A stretch of DNA of 64,000 bases from Rhynchosporium graminicola (Eukaryota > Ascomycota > Leotiomycetes > Helotiales > Ploettnerulaceae). This document shows, piece after piece, positions 12,025-24,486 of this stretch. The notes beneath the pieces are model-generated. The model had not been told where the DNA came from. It searched no databases and worked only from the letters and a program-made list of their open reading frames with translations. Position 1 is the stretch's first letter. Each line of letters opens with the position of its first letter. The stretch covers positions 3,074,578 through 3,138,577 of the forward strand of contig FJUW01000004.1 of assembly GCA_900074885.1 (NCBI GenBank), in the 5' to 3' direction. The position numbers and the translations under genes were made by a program.

Positions 12025-13902
12025 ATGACGAAGTACTTCTTGACATGGACCGCCCTGATATCTTGGGCACTTGCTGAGCAACCATCTGCTCCAAAACCAG
12101 TAGCAGCACCGATGAGAGACTTGCCATGGGGCCAGTTGAATTTCCTACAAACAACAGACACACATGGCTGGCATGCAGGGCATCTCCAGGAGTTAGTTTA
12201 AGACTGCTATGCCACGACATATCTGACGTCAAACAGACCACAATACTCAGCAGATTGGGGCGATTACATCTCTTTCGCGGATCGAATTCGAAAGAAGGCA
12301 GACGAAAAGGGAGTCGATATACTTCTCATTGATACAGGCGATCGAATAGAAGGGAACGGACTTTACGATGCCTCAGATCCCAAGGGAGAATTTACCTATG
12401 ACATTTTCAAGGAACAGTCTATCGACGTCCTGACTACGGGGAACCACGAACTCTACCAAGCGGATGCTGCGCAACGCGAATATGAGAGAACTGTACCTAA
12501 TTTTCGGGGGAATTACCTGGCATCGAATCTCGATTACATCAATCCAAAGACTGGAAACGCCATACCCATGGCACAGCGCTTCAGAAAGTTCACCACCAAA
12601 AATCAAGGCATCAGGGTGCTTGCTTTTGGGTTCTTATTCGACTTTACGGGGAATGCCAATAATACTGTTGTTCAGCCAGTGGAGAAGACGATTGAGGAGA
12701 AATGGTTCCAGGATGCTATCAGAGAGGATGTAGATTTGTTCGTGGTTGCAGGTCATGTGACTCCTCGTGGGCCAGAGTACAAGGCCATACACAATGCGAT
12801 CAGAAATCAAAACTGGGATACCCCCATACAATTCTTCGGAGGCCATAGTCACATCCGAGACTTCAAAAAATACGATTCGAAGGCATTCGCTTTACAGAGT
12901 GGACGATACATGGAAACCATCGGTTGGCTGTCAATCGATGGAATTAAAGTGAAAGGCAAGGAACATGCCCTGGAGGAGATTGGAACTGAAGCCAGCAGCT
13001 ACACTGTAAAACGCAGGTACATTGACAACAATCTATATGGCTATCATTACCACACTGGCCTGAACGAGTCGACATTCCCAACTGATCTTGGCAAGAACGT
13101 ATCATCATTCATCCACCAAGCCAGGAAATCCTTGAAACTCGACTACAACTTTGGCTGCGCGCCCCAAGACCTCTGGCTTACCAGAGCACCCTATCCCAGC
13201 AACGATAGTCTCCTGACCTGGCTGGAGAAAGAAGTAATGCCGGACATCATAGTCAACGAAGAGCGCAAGGACGTACCGACTTTTGCAATTACCAACACTG
13301 GTGCTATGCGATTTGACATATTCAAAGGCAGTTTCTCTCGAGATACTACATATATCATCTCGCCATTCGTCAGCAAATTTAGATACATTAAAGACGTCCC
13401 ATACAAGTCTGCAAAAGGTCTTCTCAAACTTCTAAACAATAACGGTCCTATTTTCTCCACATCCGGTCTACATGCCTCGCACCTCGCACCTCCTGAGCAA
13501 TCATCAATTTCAGCCGGCTTCATTTCCCCAAGCTCAGCATCTCACCCCTCCTTCCTGCCAGTAGGAGACGCACAATCTCCCATCTTCTCCTCATTACCAA
13601 ACCTCATCCCAGGCTACACAACCACCGATGATCTTGGTACCGACGGCGATGACACAATCCACGCACCGATCTCCTTCTACCACGTACCCAATTGTATCCA
13701 GGCTCCGATTTCCTTCCCATCTTCACGCGACCCAGATACTGTGGATGTGGTATTCGTTGACTTTATCGAGCCGTGGATTCTGCTTGCTCTGAAATTCTCT
13801 GGTGAGAGTTATTCGAAGAAGGATGTCGAGAGTTACAGTGAGGAAACATTAACGGATCTGATGGCGGGGTGGATCAAGAGGAATTGGGGACAGGATTGTT
13901 AG
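12025..13902 (+). CDS. secreted 5'-nucleotidase/UshA-type metallophosphoesterase
   Basis: Exons 12025..12191 and 12237..13902 (intron 45 bp, GTTAGT to CAG, branch CTGAC) give 610 aa. Residues 1-17 form a signal peptide. The calcineurin-like metal-binding motifs occur in order: DTHGWH (D45, H47), LLIDTGDRIEGN (D91), TTGNHE (N125, H126), VVAGHVT (H229) and FFGGHSH (H259). The C-terminal half matches a 5'-nucleotidase substrate domain (FAITNTGAMRFDIFKG). Family members hydrolyse nucleotides or related phosphoesters outside the cell or in the vacuole. A Ser/Pro-rich insert follows at about residues 440-530. The ORF closes cleanly and I see no GPI signal. The exact substrate cannot be read from sequence. 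It is divergently paired with gatA, with no obvious functional link. Confidence 0.88.
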
Positions 13903-16481
13903 TCTGTAGCTGTAGCACCCTCTCATCAAATTCTAGCCCACGAGCAAAAGACGCGCATTGGAAGTGCAGAGAAGATGGCGCTCCAAAAGATCCTGAGTTG
14001 AATCGAAAGATCGCAGAAAAGACGGAAATGATGAATGTGGTTATGAAAGATGAGATTAAGATAAGGAATAGCCATTACATACCAGAACCCTTATCAACTT
14101 CAGGACACGACATCGAATGAATTGAGTTCATATGAGAATGGGAAGGCTGGGAGGTATCATTGCTATGCTCGAGTGATTGAGCTCTCTCTCATAGAAAACC
14201 TGATCAGGCTGGTGGTTCTCAACAATATTACTATTAATGTATATATTTTACCTACAGATGCATCTGCCAAAACTCTCAAGATCGATCATCACCCAGGAAA
14301 CAACAGCGCTATTATGGCGCTGAATAAATCGGATGAGAAGTAGGGATTGAAGAAAATGCACATTGAAGATGAAGTAATGAATATATGACAGGAAGGCTGA
14401 GGAGGTGAAAAATTCCGTACCAGAGAAAATATCTTTACAATGGGAACGGGCAACGATATGCGTCTCCAGCGTGGCTTCATTGTAGCTCATGCAGCCAACT
14501 GGGATATCACCACCTGCATATTCAATGTGTAGGTACGTTGGCACTTAGGATGCTGACCGGGATTTCCAGGGGTCTTTTTTATTCTGATTGGACCAGGCAC
14601 GAAGCAGACGATTGATACAGATACAGCTAGATAGATGCTGTCAAATAACTGGGGACTGATGTCCTGTCTACCCAATACCTGGGTCAACTTAGCAAGCAAG
14701 CACGGCTTAAGACATCAAAACAAGACAGGGTAGCCGATGTCAATAATTCAGAACTGCAGTCAAGAATGTCGCACGGACCGTTGGAACCAGAAGCGTGAAG
14801 GAGGCGTATTTTGAAAAGCTAGCGCCAGCGTTAAGCGAGAGATTTTCGCTTCTTCCGACACGACTCCTGAACTATCTCTAGCTAGCGTAGGGAGGCTGGC
14901 CTTTGAGTCGTTGGTCTAGACATCGTCTCATGGTTAAGGGACCAAAAAGAAGTACCCTTCCTTCATGCTGTAGAGGTTCACACTTAGCAAGGTTTCGGAA
15001 TGTTGCTTGGCGACGTTTTTATCGCGTCAGGTCCTTCGCAAAAAGCTTAAGCGAGTCAGGCCCTATTTAAAATTCGGGGAGTTCAGTGAGCCTCTCGATT
15101 TGAATTGGATGTGGCTGATATAGGCCAAGTGAACTTGAAATGATTTAGAAATGATTTATCCCCCGATTCCCGGGCTGCGGTGAATTGAGGGGAGTCTCTG
15201 AGAACCCAAGATCGTACTCAAGATTATGTCTTCTCTTTCATGTGTTATACTCTTGACATTTGCTTGATTGTCTGTGGACGAGAACCTTCACGCTAGGATT
15301 TACACGAACAAACTGTCTATCGCCAGATTTTAAAGGAGAGCGACCACAGCAAAACATAGTAGGAGAGATGACCGAACTGCGGTTTTAGATGCCTGGGGTA
15401 TTTGTATCTATCGAAGCTAAGAAATTAATCACCGCAAATGTATCACCCTGAAAATTCGTTGCAACTCCCTTTTTTCAAACTTCACAGCTTATATAACTGG
15501 GATCAAGATGAGTTTCCAGAAGCACCGAAGCAGTATAGCAGGGTCATCACAAGCAGCTGTTTGGTACTACTTTGACTGGAGTACACTTATACAATTTTCT
15601 TGTCCAATTGCTGTACTCGTTCAATATTCATATCTGCCGACCGAGATTCTCCCTAGCTTTTTGGAATATTCTCAAATCTTCGGATCAACACTGGAGTCAA
15701 AACCCTAGGATCTGTCTCATTTCAAAACTAGATGGATGAGTTCCGAGCAGCCTCTGGCTAATCACGAGCCAACTTCGACCAGCAAGATATAGAGCCATCA
15801 TCTGAAGAAACTCTGAATTGGAATCGGATATCCAGGACGGGATGGACTTAGGGATCTATGCAGCTGCACTTATCCTCTTTTGGTAGCCCTAGATTATTGG
15901 GAAACTTTCTTGGCATTCTCATGTAAGGCTTTCCAAAACTCCCGTGGGGTAGATTCGACCAATACGAGTTTATAAGTAGAGATCTACATGAATCCGGTTA
16001 GGTTTGAAAGCATTATTTGATGCTCGTGGTAATACCCTAGAAATGAACGAACAGGTAGGTAGCTATACCTCGCTTAATTGTAGACATGTACGGCATTTCC
16101 TTGCAATACATTCGTAGTTTATTGGGTCTTTATTGTATGAAATCATAATTAAGCTAGCTACTACAGGAAGTAGCGCGTACGTCCTAGACAAGAGAAAGCC
16201 GTCAATGATCTCTTCGGAGGAAGCGAAAGCATCAGCATTGAATCAGTATGCCTAGATAGTTAGGAATCCAGGTACTCGCCAGTAAAAGAAACTCGCCAAC
16301 CGCATTCAAATTATAACCCCCAAATAGAAGTTTCAGGCGAAGGATGATATTTAATTTGCAGGTTGAGCATTTGAACTGTGGCTTGTAGGGCCAAGTGCCG
16401 ATGTAGTCCGGGCAGATACAAGAAGAATCTCTATGAGGTGTCGGGTCCGGAGAATGAAATTAAGTTTCTTATCCCTGTTAG
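13903..16481. other. gene-poor spacer next to the transposon block
   Basis: About 2.6 kb with normal base composition up to about 16480, after which composition changes abruptly at the inverted repeat of transposon T. Open frames at 14248..14544, 14487..14699 and 15508..15708 have no recognisable domain or consistent splice structure. The last follows a TATATAA-like box (15490) and could be a small gene, but nothing else supports it. The bases just before T include the proposed target duplication GTTAG (16477..16481). Confidence 0.5.
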
Positions 16482-16482
16482 A

Positions 16483-16575
16483 TATGGTGGTAGATAACGA
16501 GTGGGTGTTTTATCTGAGATTTTAGCGTTTTTTTCACGGGAAAAACCCAGGAACACTAGAATATTCAATTATTAA
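16483..16575 (+). repeat. left terminal inverted repeat of T
   Basis: It starts TATGGTGGTAGATAACG and runs to about GAATATTCAATTATTAA. The partner at 53928..54019 matches in inverse with mostly transition differences (G/A, C/T), a one-base length difference after the T run, and a shared AGGAACACTAGAATATT block. Confidence 0.8.
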
Positions 16576-17097
16576 TAACAACTAATATAAATAATTATAA
16601 TTTTTAGATATATACCTTATAGATATCCTAGATAATAGATATTAATATTTTAGAAAGATATAAAAGGTTAAAGTAATAGTCGAAGACGAGTTTCCTTTAC
16701 TACTACTTTAACTTAACTCTATAAAGCACGTGTCTACGTAGTAGTATATAGTAATACCTTCTAGTAATAGTAAAAGCCTTATAATCTTTATTTCCTTACT
16801 TTAGAAACTTAATTCTAGGAAAGTTTAAAGTATAAATTTTCTAGTAGATAGAGATATATATAGTAATACCTAATAGTAATATATAAAGTCTCTATTTTAC
16901 TTCTAGAATCTTTCCTAATTATTCTTCTAATAACTTAAAGCTAACTTAATATACTTAACTTTAAGTATCGTGATAGCTTATACTCTACTAGAATTTAATT
17001 ATCTAGCGATAACTACTGCTTTAGTAGATATACCTAAAGAGGGAGATCGCTAAGAAAGCTAAAATCTCCTAAGAAGATAGAATACTAGCGACGTACT

Positions 17098-17572
17098 TAT
17101 AACGACACAAGACTCGAGGCGGTATATAAGCAAGAATAAACAAGTAGGGAGGCTAAGAGCGATCTTATATAATCTACTACGAAGGAAAAAAAAAGATAAG
17201 GAAGGAAGAAGAAGAGAGATAGAGTATAAGGCACCTTATATATATATACCGGTACTAGTCTGATACTATATCAGGTTGGATAATAGTTATACCGGGATAC
17301 TGTGACGGCGCATGGTATACGTGGCAGATACGGGCCAGTATCGGTGCCTTAGGCATACCCTCCTTGTATATATAGAAGGTGCAGACTCCTTCAGAGCTCT
17401 GCATCTTTCTGTTTCCTTCGTACCAGACCATATAAGATCGCTCTTAGCCTCCCTACTTATTTATTCTTACTTGTATACCGCCTTGAGTCTTGTGTCGTTA
17501 CAGATACCTATGAACTTAGGCCCTAGTATCTATCTTTCTTCTTATATGATATCTAGGTGAGCTATCGTTATA
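17098..17572 (-). repeat. E1 left (3') LTR with a solo family B LTR inside
   Basis: The A-type LTR is 268 bp once the 202-bp insertion and its 5-bp duplication are removed. Its ends are TATAAC..TTATA, decayed from TGTAAC..TCACA. The adjacent internal bases are pyrimidine-rich here, that is, a polypurine tract on the minus strand, so this is the 3' LTR. Confidence 0.85.
17301..17502 (+). mobile_element. solo LTR of family B
   Basis: The 202-bp unit runs TGTGACGGCG..GTCGTTACA and is flanked by GATAC on both sides (17296..17300 and 17503..17507). It is far less mutated than the A-type LTR around it: it keeps CATGG, ACGTGGCAG and ACGGGCCAG, which are decayed in the B copies at 24487 and 29685. 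It therefore either arrived after most of the decay or is too short to be recognised by RIP. Confidence 0.9.
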
Positions 17573-17849
17573 TTACTTTTCCTCTAAGAAGAGCTTAACT
17601 CTAAGCTCAGAAAGTTATAGTTTATATTAGAATTTGATTTTTATTATAACTATTTTCGTTGATATTCGCGTAATAAGCGCTAGCCGCTCTTTAGTAGTAG
17701 TAAATTCTTTATCAGGTTCTAGCTAGTTATATCGCTATAATAATACTATATTAGTTATAGCTTCTAAATCGGATAGTAAGCTATATTTGCTTTACCTATT
17801 TATAGCAGGAGTCGAGTTTAAGTAAGGCGTAAGGTATATAAAGGAAGGG

Positions 17850-19030
17850 GTTTATTAATATTAGAGCCTCTCCTTTTTAACTACGATAACTACTTAAACT
17901 TATAAGTTTACTCTCCTTAGACTATAATATAGTTCCTAGAGTAAGTATTATTACTAACTACTATAGTAGTCTACTATAATCTTATATATTAATCGACCTA
18001 ATTAACTCTTCTCTTATTATAAGTAAGTTCTTTACCTTAGTATTAGGGATAATCTTTAAGTAAGGTATAAGAGTTCTACGGATCTATAATACTAACTCCT
18101 ATAGTGCCCTTACTAGTTCCCGCCGGTACTCTTTTAGCGGCGTATCGTATATATTACCTAAGATATATTCGCGCTTTCCTTAAGATAAAGTATAATAATA
18201 CTCCTATTCTAGAATTTCTATATTTATTTAATAAGCTTAACTCTAAGCTTTATAAGTATTATTTGATATTAAAGAGTAGTTATAAGTATATAAGTTATTT
18301 AAACTTAAACGTAGTTATATATACTAACGCGTTATAGTTACTTAATTATATTAATACAGAGTATATTATTTTATCCGGTTAGCTTCCTAGCGATAAAGCT
18401 AAGGATATAGAGCTAAGTCGGGGCGGTATCGTAGCTACTTATAAGGCTATTAATTAGATCTATTATCTCGCGAAATCTACTACTTCTATTACTACGTTAG
18501 AGATTACTATTATATAATTAGTAGAGACTTAAGCTTTAAGGTAATCTATAGAGAAAGTATTTAAAGAGTTAGAGTTTATTAAGATAATAAGTTAAGATCC
18601 TTAAACCTTTAGATACTAGTATAATACTAACGCGATATAAGATTTAGATCTTCTAATAGTAAACTTAATAAAGTCGGGGTTAATAGTATAAATAGTATTA
18701 AAGCAGACGAAAGAGTTAAATACTATTATATAGGAATTTATAAAGAAAGCTATATTTAAGGCTACGATATCTAATACTAAGGGAAAAAGGAATTTACCTT
18801 CTAGTTTAGAGATAGTATTAGATCTAGATACTCCCGGACTCTCTCTAAAGAAGAAAGCCCGTAGGATTAGCTATTATACTTAGTCTACTACTAGAGCTAT
18901 ATTAGTAAATTTAAGTAAGAAGTTAGATATAGTAATTCTGATTCTAGATATTCTAGATTTACTAGAAGCTCCGGAGAACTTAAGAGAGAAAGCTAATAAA
19001 GTAGAAGTAGTAGAAGAAGTAGAGTTTTAG
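17850..19030 (+). pseudogene. antisense accessory ORF of family A (copy in E1)
   Basis: Between integrase and the 3' LTR, on the strand opposite to gag-pol, lies a decayed frame whose interruptions are nearly all TAA/TAG, as expected when CAA/CAG decays by RIP. An open 78-residue piece at 18104..18337 (AAYRIYYLRYIRAFLKIKYN) and a long Lys/Glu-rich C-terminal piece ending at 19030 can be read. A TATATAAAGG box at about 17849 sits upstream. The same ORF occurs at the matching place in E2 and E3. The function is not recognisable; no known domain was seen. Confidence 0.6.
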
Positions 19031-21155
19031 ATATAGTGTTGTTATTATAGAGTATAATTAGGAGATTATCCTTAGTAATAAATTTTTAATACTAGTAACT
19101 ATAATAGTTTATTATCCTCTAAGTAACTATAGTTATATATTCTATCTTCTTAAGCTTTAATCTACTAATCTAGTTTACGCGGAGATCTAGGTTTACTTAA
19201 GTTAGTAGTATAGAAGTCTCTAAGCTTATATAGAGTACTTATTAGGTTAGAAGCGTTATACTAAGTTAAGTCCGGGTTATAGCTTAGCTAGCTAACTTAA
19301 TACTTCAGATTACCTCTTAGGAGCTATATAGTAAGTATATCTTATAACTCTTACTCTTCTTAAATAGCGATAACCTCTAGGGGTAAGTTTAGTAGCTCCT
19401 AGCTTAGTAATAAGTTATCCGAGTCCTTAAAGAGTAATTCGAGGGCGAATATATTATATATAGAAGATCTAGGGAGTAAATCTAGCTTATAAGAGTATCC
19501 GATCTTAGCTAGGACCTAGTATAGTCCTACTTAGAGGCTAGATAGCTTCTTACTTAGCTAGTAATTCTTAAGGTTCCTTATAAAAAGAAATATCTTATCT
19601 TTAATTTCTTAGTTAATATTACGCTATTTCAGGTTAGTTATAGCGCTTATCCTCTACTAGGTAGCTAGTATATTAGCTTTTATAATATTAATAGCGGATT
19701 TAGTATATTTAGCTAAGGATTTAGTATTAGTATAGTTAAGCTTCTCTTATAGTATTAATATAATAAGTTACTTCTAATCCTAGCTATTCTATAGTAATAT
19801 ATTATATTTAAGGGTATATAGCGCTATATTAATAGAATCGTAAGGTAAAGTTACTTAAGCGCGGTCTATTATTAGTAGTAGTTCGCCCTAGTTACTCTAG
19901 TAATAATTAATAAAAAGTCTAAGGCGTTAGTTAATATACTAGTTTATAATCTCTATTTATCTATCGGCTTACTAGTAGAAGAAGATAGAGAGCTTAACTT
20001 TAATTCTAATTATATAGTAAAACTCTTATTAGAAGAATAAGATAAACTAAGCTCTTTAGTCAGATATAATTAACTTAGGGGTATATCCGAAATAGTATAT
20101 CTATTAGATAAATAATATTATTATCCCGCTAGTATTAATATTATAGCGATAAAGTATTAATATAAAGTCTTTCCTTAAGTAGTTAATAAATACTAATATC
20201 CTATTAAACCCTTAGTTATTAGGCGAAAAGTCCTTAAAATCTATAGCTAAGTACTATATAAGGTAGCTAAGTACTAGTAATAGATAGAGGAATCCTTACT
20301 ATTTCGTCTACTTTAGATAAGAGTACTAATAAGAGCGATAATTACGAGTATACTATTTTATATCTAATATAAGTCCTTTCTAGTAGTAATAAGTAGAAAT
20401 TATTTTAGTAGTCTTACGAGTATTTAGATAAGTAAAGGAAACTTAATCGTAGACTTCGCTAATTAGATAAGTATATAGCGAAATATAGCGTTATATATAT
20501 AAATAACTATTATAAAGTTATAAGTTATTGTTAATAGTATAGCTATTTCCTAATATATTCCGTTTATTAGAGAATAATTCTTAGTTAAATTAGTATAGTT
20601 TTTCGATTAAATTAAAGGAGTTATATATAAGTTCCGATAGTATATTAGTCCCTAGCGATATTAAGTATATATAACTAATTTAATAGATATAATATTTAGC
20701 TAGCTCTGCGTTAATCCTAAGGTCTAAGCAGTCTAGAGGTAGTAAAACCCGAGATCTACTATCCCGCTTCTATTATTCCTATATCCTTAGGTCTTATTCT
20801 CTATAGCTAAGGATATTAGCTTTAGCGTTATCTTTACTAAGCGTATATATAATTTAGAAATTAAATTCAGATAAGAATTCTATTTATCTAGCTTACTTAC
20901 TAATTAGGACCTTAGTAGTTATAAAGTACTCTAAGGATCGATAGTTTATATATATGCCGGTATAGCGTTATAGAGATATAAGTTCAAGTCTCTATTTCCG
21001 GAAAGACTTAATAATAGCGTATAATTCCTTATTATAGATCTTCTAGTTTAGTTTATATCTATTAAGAATATAGGAGTAGAATCTAATTAGATACTACTAG
21101 TTATCTTTATATAATTAGAAAATAACTCTAGCTATTATACTATTAGAAGTATTAG

Positions 21156-21423
21156 TATAACGACACAAGACTCAAGGCGGTATATAAGTAAGAATAAACG
21201 AGTAGGGAGGCTAAGAGCGATCTTATATAGTCTACTACGAAAGAAATAAAAAGATAAGGAAGGAAGAAGAAGAGAGATAGAGTATAAAGCACCTTATATA
21301 TATATACCGGTACTAGTCCGATACTATACCGGGTCGGATACTAGTTCTACCGGGATACTTATGAACTTGGGCCCTGTTATCTATCCTTCTTCTTATATGA
21401 TATTCAGGTGAGCTATTATTATA
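21156..21423 (-). repeat. E2 left (3') LTR, 268 bp
   Basis: A-type LTR in minus orientation without the 9-bp tandem duplication seen at 33077 and 43761. The neighbouring TTACTCCCCCCCTAAG is the polypurine tract read from the other strand. Confidence 0.88.
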
Positions 21424-21689
21424 TTACTCCCCCCCTAAGAAGAGCTTAACCCTAAGCTCGGAAGGTTATAGTTTATACTAGGATTAGTCTTTATTATAAC
21501 TGTTTTCGTCGATATTCGCGTAATAGGCGCTAGCCGCTCTTTAGTAGTAGTAAATTCTTTATTAGGTTCTGACTAGTTATATCGCTATAACAGTACTATA
21601 TTAGTCGTAGCTTCTAAATCGGGCGGTAAGCGGTATTTACTTTATCTATTTATAGTAGGAGTCGAGTTTAAGTAGGGCGTAAAGTATAT

Positions 21690-22878
21690 AAAGGAAAGGG
21701 TTTATTAATATTAGAGCTTTTCCTTTTTAACTACGATAACTACTTTAACTTATAAGTTTATTCTCCTTAGACTATTATATAGCTTCTAGAGTAGGTATTA
21801 TTACTAACTACTATAGTAGTCTACTATAATCTTATATATTAATCGACCTAATTAACTCTTCTCTTAATATAAGTAAGTTTCCTATCTTAGTTTTAGGGAT
21901 AGTCCTTAAGTACGATATAAGGGTTTTATAGATCTATAACGCTAACTCCTATAATACTTTTACTAGTTCCTACTAGTACTCTTTCAGCGGCGTATCGTAT
22001 ATATTACCTATAGTATATTCGCGCTTTCCTTAAGATAAAGTATAATAATACTCCTGTTTTAGAACTCTTATACTTATTTAATAAGCCTAACTCTAAGCTT
22101 TATAAGTATTATTTAGCGTTAAAGAGTAATTATAAGTATATAAGTTACTTAAACCTAAATATAGTTATATATACTAACGCGTTATAGTTATCTAATTATA
22201 TTAATACGAAGTATACTATTTTATCTAGTTTACTTCCTAGTAGCGAAGCTAAGGATATAGAGCTAAATCGGAGTAGTATTATAGTTACCTATAAAGCGAT
22301 TAATCAGATCTATTATCTTATGAAATCTACTACTCCTACTATTACGTTAGAGATTACTATTATATAATTAGTAGAGACTTAAGCTTTAAGGCGTTCTATA
22401 GAGAAAGTATTTAAGGAGTTAAAGTTTATTAAAGTAGTAAGTTAAGATCTTAAATCCTTAGATACTAGTATAATACTAATATAATATAGGATCTAGATCT
22501 TTTAATAGTAGATTCGGCGAAGTCTAAGTTAATAGTATAAATAGTATTAAAGCAGATAAAAGAGTTAAATAGTATTATACGGGAATTTGCGAAAAAAGCT
22601 ATATTTAAAGCTATAATATCTAATACTAAAGGAAAAAAGAATTTACCTTCTAGTTTAGAGATAGTATTAGATCTAGATACTCCCGGACCTTCTCTAAAGA
22701 AGAAAGCCTATAGGATTAGCTATTATACTTAGTCTACTATTAGAGCTATATTAGTAGATTTAAGTAAGGAGTTAGATATAGTAGTTCCGGTTCTAGATAT
22801 TCTAGATTTACTAGAAGCTCTAGAGAACTTAAGAGAGAAAGCTAATAAAGTAGAAATAGTTAAAGAAATAGAGTTTTA
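21690..22878 (+). pseudogene. antisense accessory ORF of family A (copy in E2)
   Basis: Second copy of the decayed ORF opposite to gag-pol, ending at the TAG at 22876..22878. Its C-terminal portion, from about 22560, is open for long stretches and keeps Lys/Glu/Ser-rich composition (LKKKA, LLEALENLREKANK). Interruptions elsewhere are TAA/TAG. Conservation of this frame in three copies argues that it was a real gene before decay. Its function is unknown. Confidence 0.6.
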
Positions 22879-24486
22879 GATATAGCGTTATTATAGAGTA
22901 TAATTAGGGGATTATCCTTAGTAATAAATTCTAATACTAATAACTATAATAGCTTATTATCCTCTAAGTAACTATAGTTATTTATTCCGTCTTCCTAGGC
23001 CTTACTCTACTATTCTAGTTTATATAAAGGTCTAGGTTTACTTAAGTTAGTAGCGTAAAAGTCTCTAAGCTTATATAGAGTACTTATTAGATTAGAAGCG
23101 TTATACTAAGTTAAGTCTAGGTTATAGCTTAGCTAACTAACTTAATACTTCAGATTACCTCTTAGGAGCTATATAGCGAGTATATCTTATAACTCCTACT
23201 CTTCTTAAGTAGTAATAACCTCCGGGAGTAGGTTTAGTAACTCCTAGCTTAGTAATAAGTCGTCCGAGTCCTTAAAGAGTAATTCGAAAGTAAATATATT
23301 ATAAATAGAAGATCCCGGGAGTAAATCTAGCTTATAAGAGTATCTGATCTTAGCTAGGACTTAGTATAGTTCTACTTAGAGATTAGATAGCTTCTTACTT
23401 AGCTAGTAATTCTTAAGGTTCCTTATAGAGAGAAATACCTTATCTCTAACTTCCTAGTTAATACTACGCCGTTTCAGGTCAGTTATAGCGCTTATCTTAT
23501 ATTAAGTAGCTAGTATATTAGCTTTTATAACCTCGATAGCGGATTTAGTATATTTAGCTAGGGATTTAGTATTAGTATAGTTAAGCTTCTCTTACGGTAT
23601 CGATCCGGTAGATTACTTCTAGTCCTAGCTATTCTATAGTAGTATACTATATTTAAAAGTATATAGCGCTATACCGATAGAATCATAAGGTAGGATTACT
23701 TAGGTATAGTCTATTATTAGTAATAGTTCGCCTTAGTTACTCTAGTAGTAATTAATAAAAGGTCTAAGGCGTTAGTTAATATATCGATTTATAATCTCTA
23801 TTTATCTATCGGTTTACTAGTAGAAGGAGGTAGAGAGCTTAACTTTAACTCTAATTATATAATAAAACTCTTACTAGAAAGATAAGACTAACTAAGCCCC
23901 TTAGTCGGATATAATTAACTTAGGAGTATATCTGAAACAATATATCTATTAGATAAATAATATCGCTATCTTATAAGTATTAATATTATAGTAGTATAGT
24001 ATTAATACAGAGTCTTTCCTTAGGTAGTTAATAAATACTAATATCCTATTAAATCCTTATTTATTAAGCGAGAAGTCCTTAAAATCTATAGCTAAGTACT
24101 ATATAAGATAGCTAAGTACTAGTAATAAGTAGAGGAATCCTTACTATTTCGTCTATTTCAGATAAGAGTACTAGTAGAGGCAGTAATTATAAGTATATTA
24201 TTTTATATCTAATATAAGTCCTTTCTAGTAATAATAAGTAGAAATTATTTCAGCGGTCTTACGAGCGTTTAAATAAGCAGAGGAAACTTAATTATAGACT
24301 TTACTAATTAAATAAGTATATAGTAGAGTATAGCGTTATATATATAAATAACTATTATAAAGTAGTAAACTATTATTAATAGTATAGCTATCTTCTAATA
24401 TATTTCGTTCCTTAGAGAACGATTCTTAGTTAAATTAGTATAGTTTTTCGATTAAATTAAAGGAGTTATATATAAGTTCCGATAGT

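Noticed and set aside
11773..12241. Minus-strand frames upstream of gatA as additional gatA exons
   Set aside because: They overlap the signal-peptide exon of the plus-strand nucleotidase, and an in-frame TAA directly precedes the chosen gatA start.
17312..17560. Open frame MVYVADTGQYRCLRH and its relatives at 29705..29890 and 43901..44122
   Set aside because: These frames lie entirely inside LTRs (family B solo LTR, B2 LTR, E3 3' LTR and the start of D). They recur because the LTR recurs, with no coding signal.
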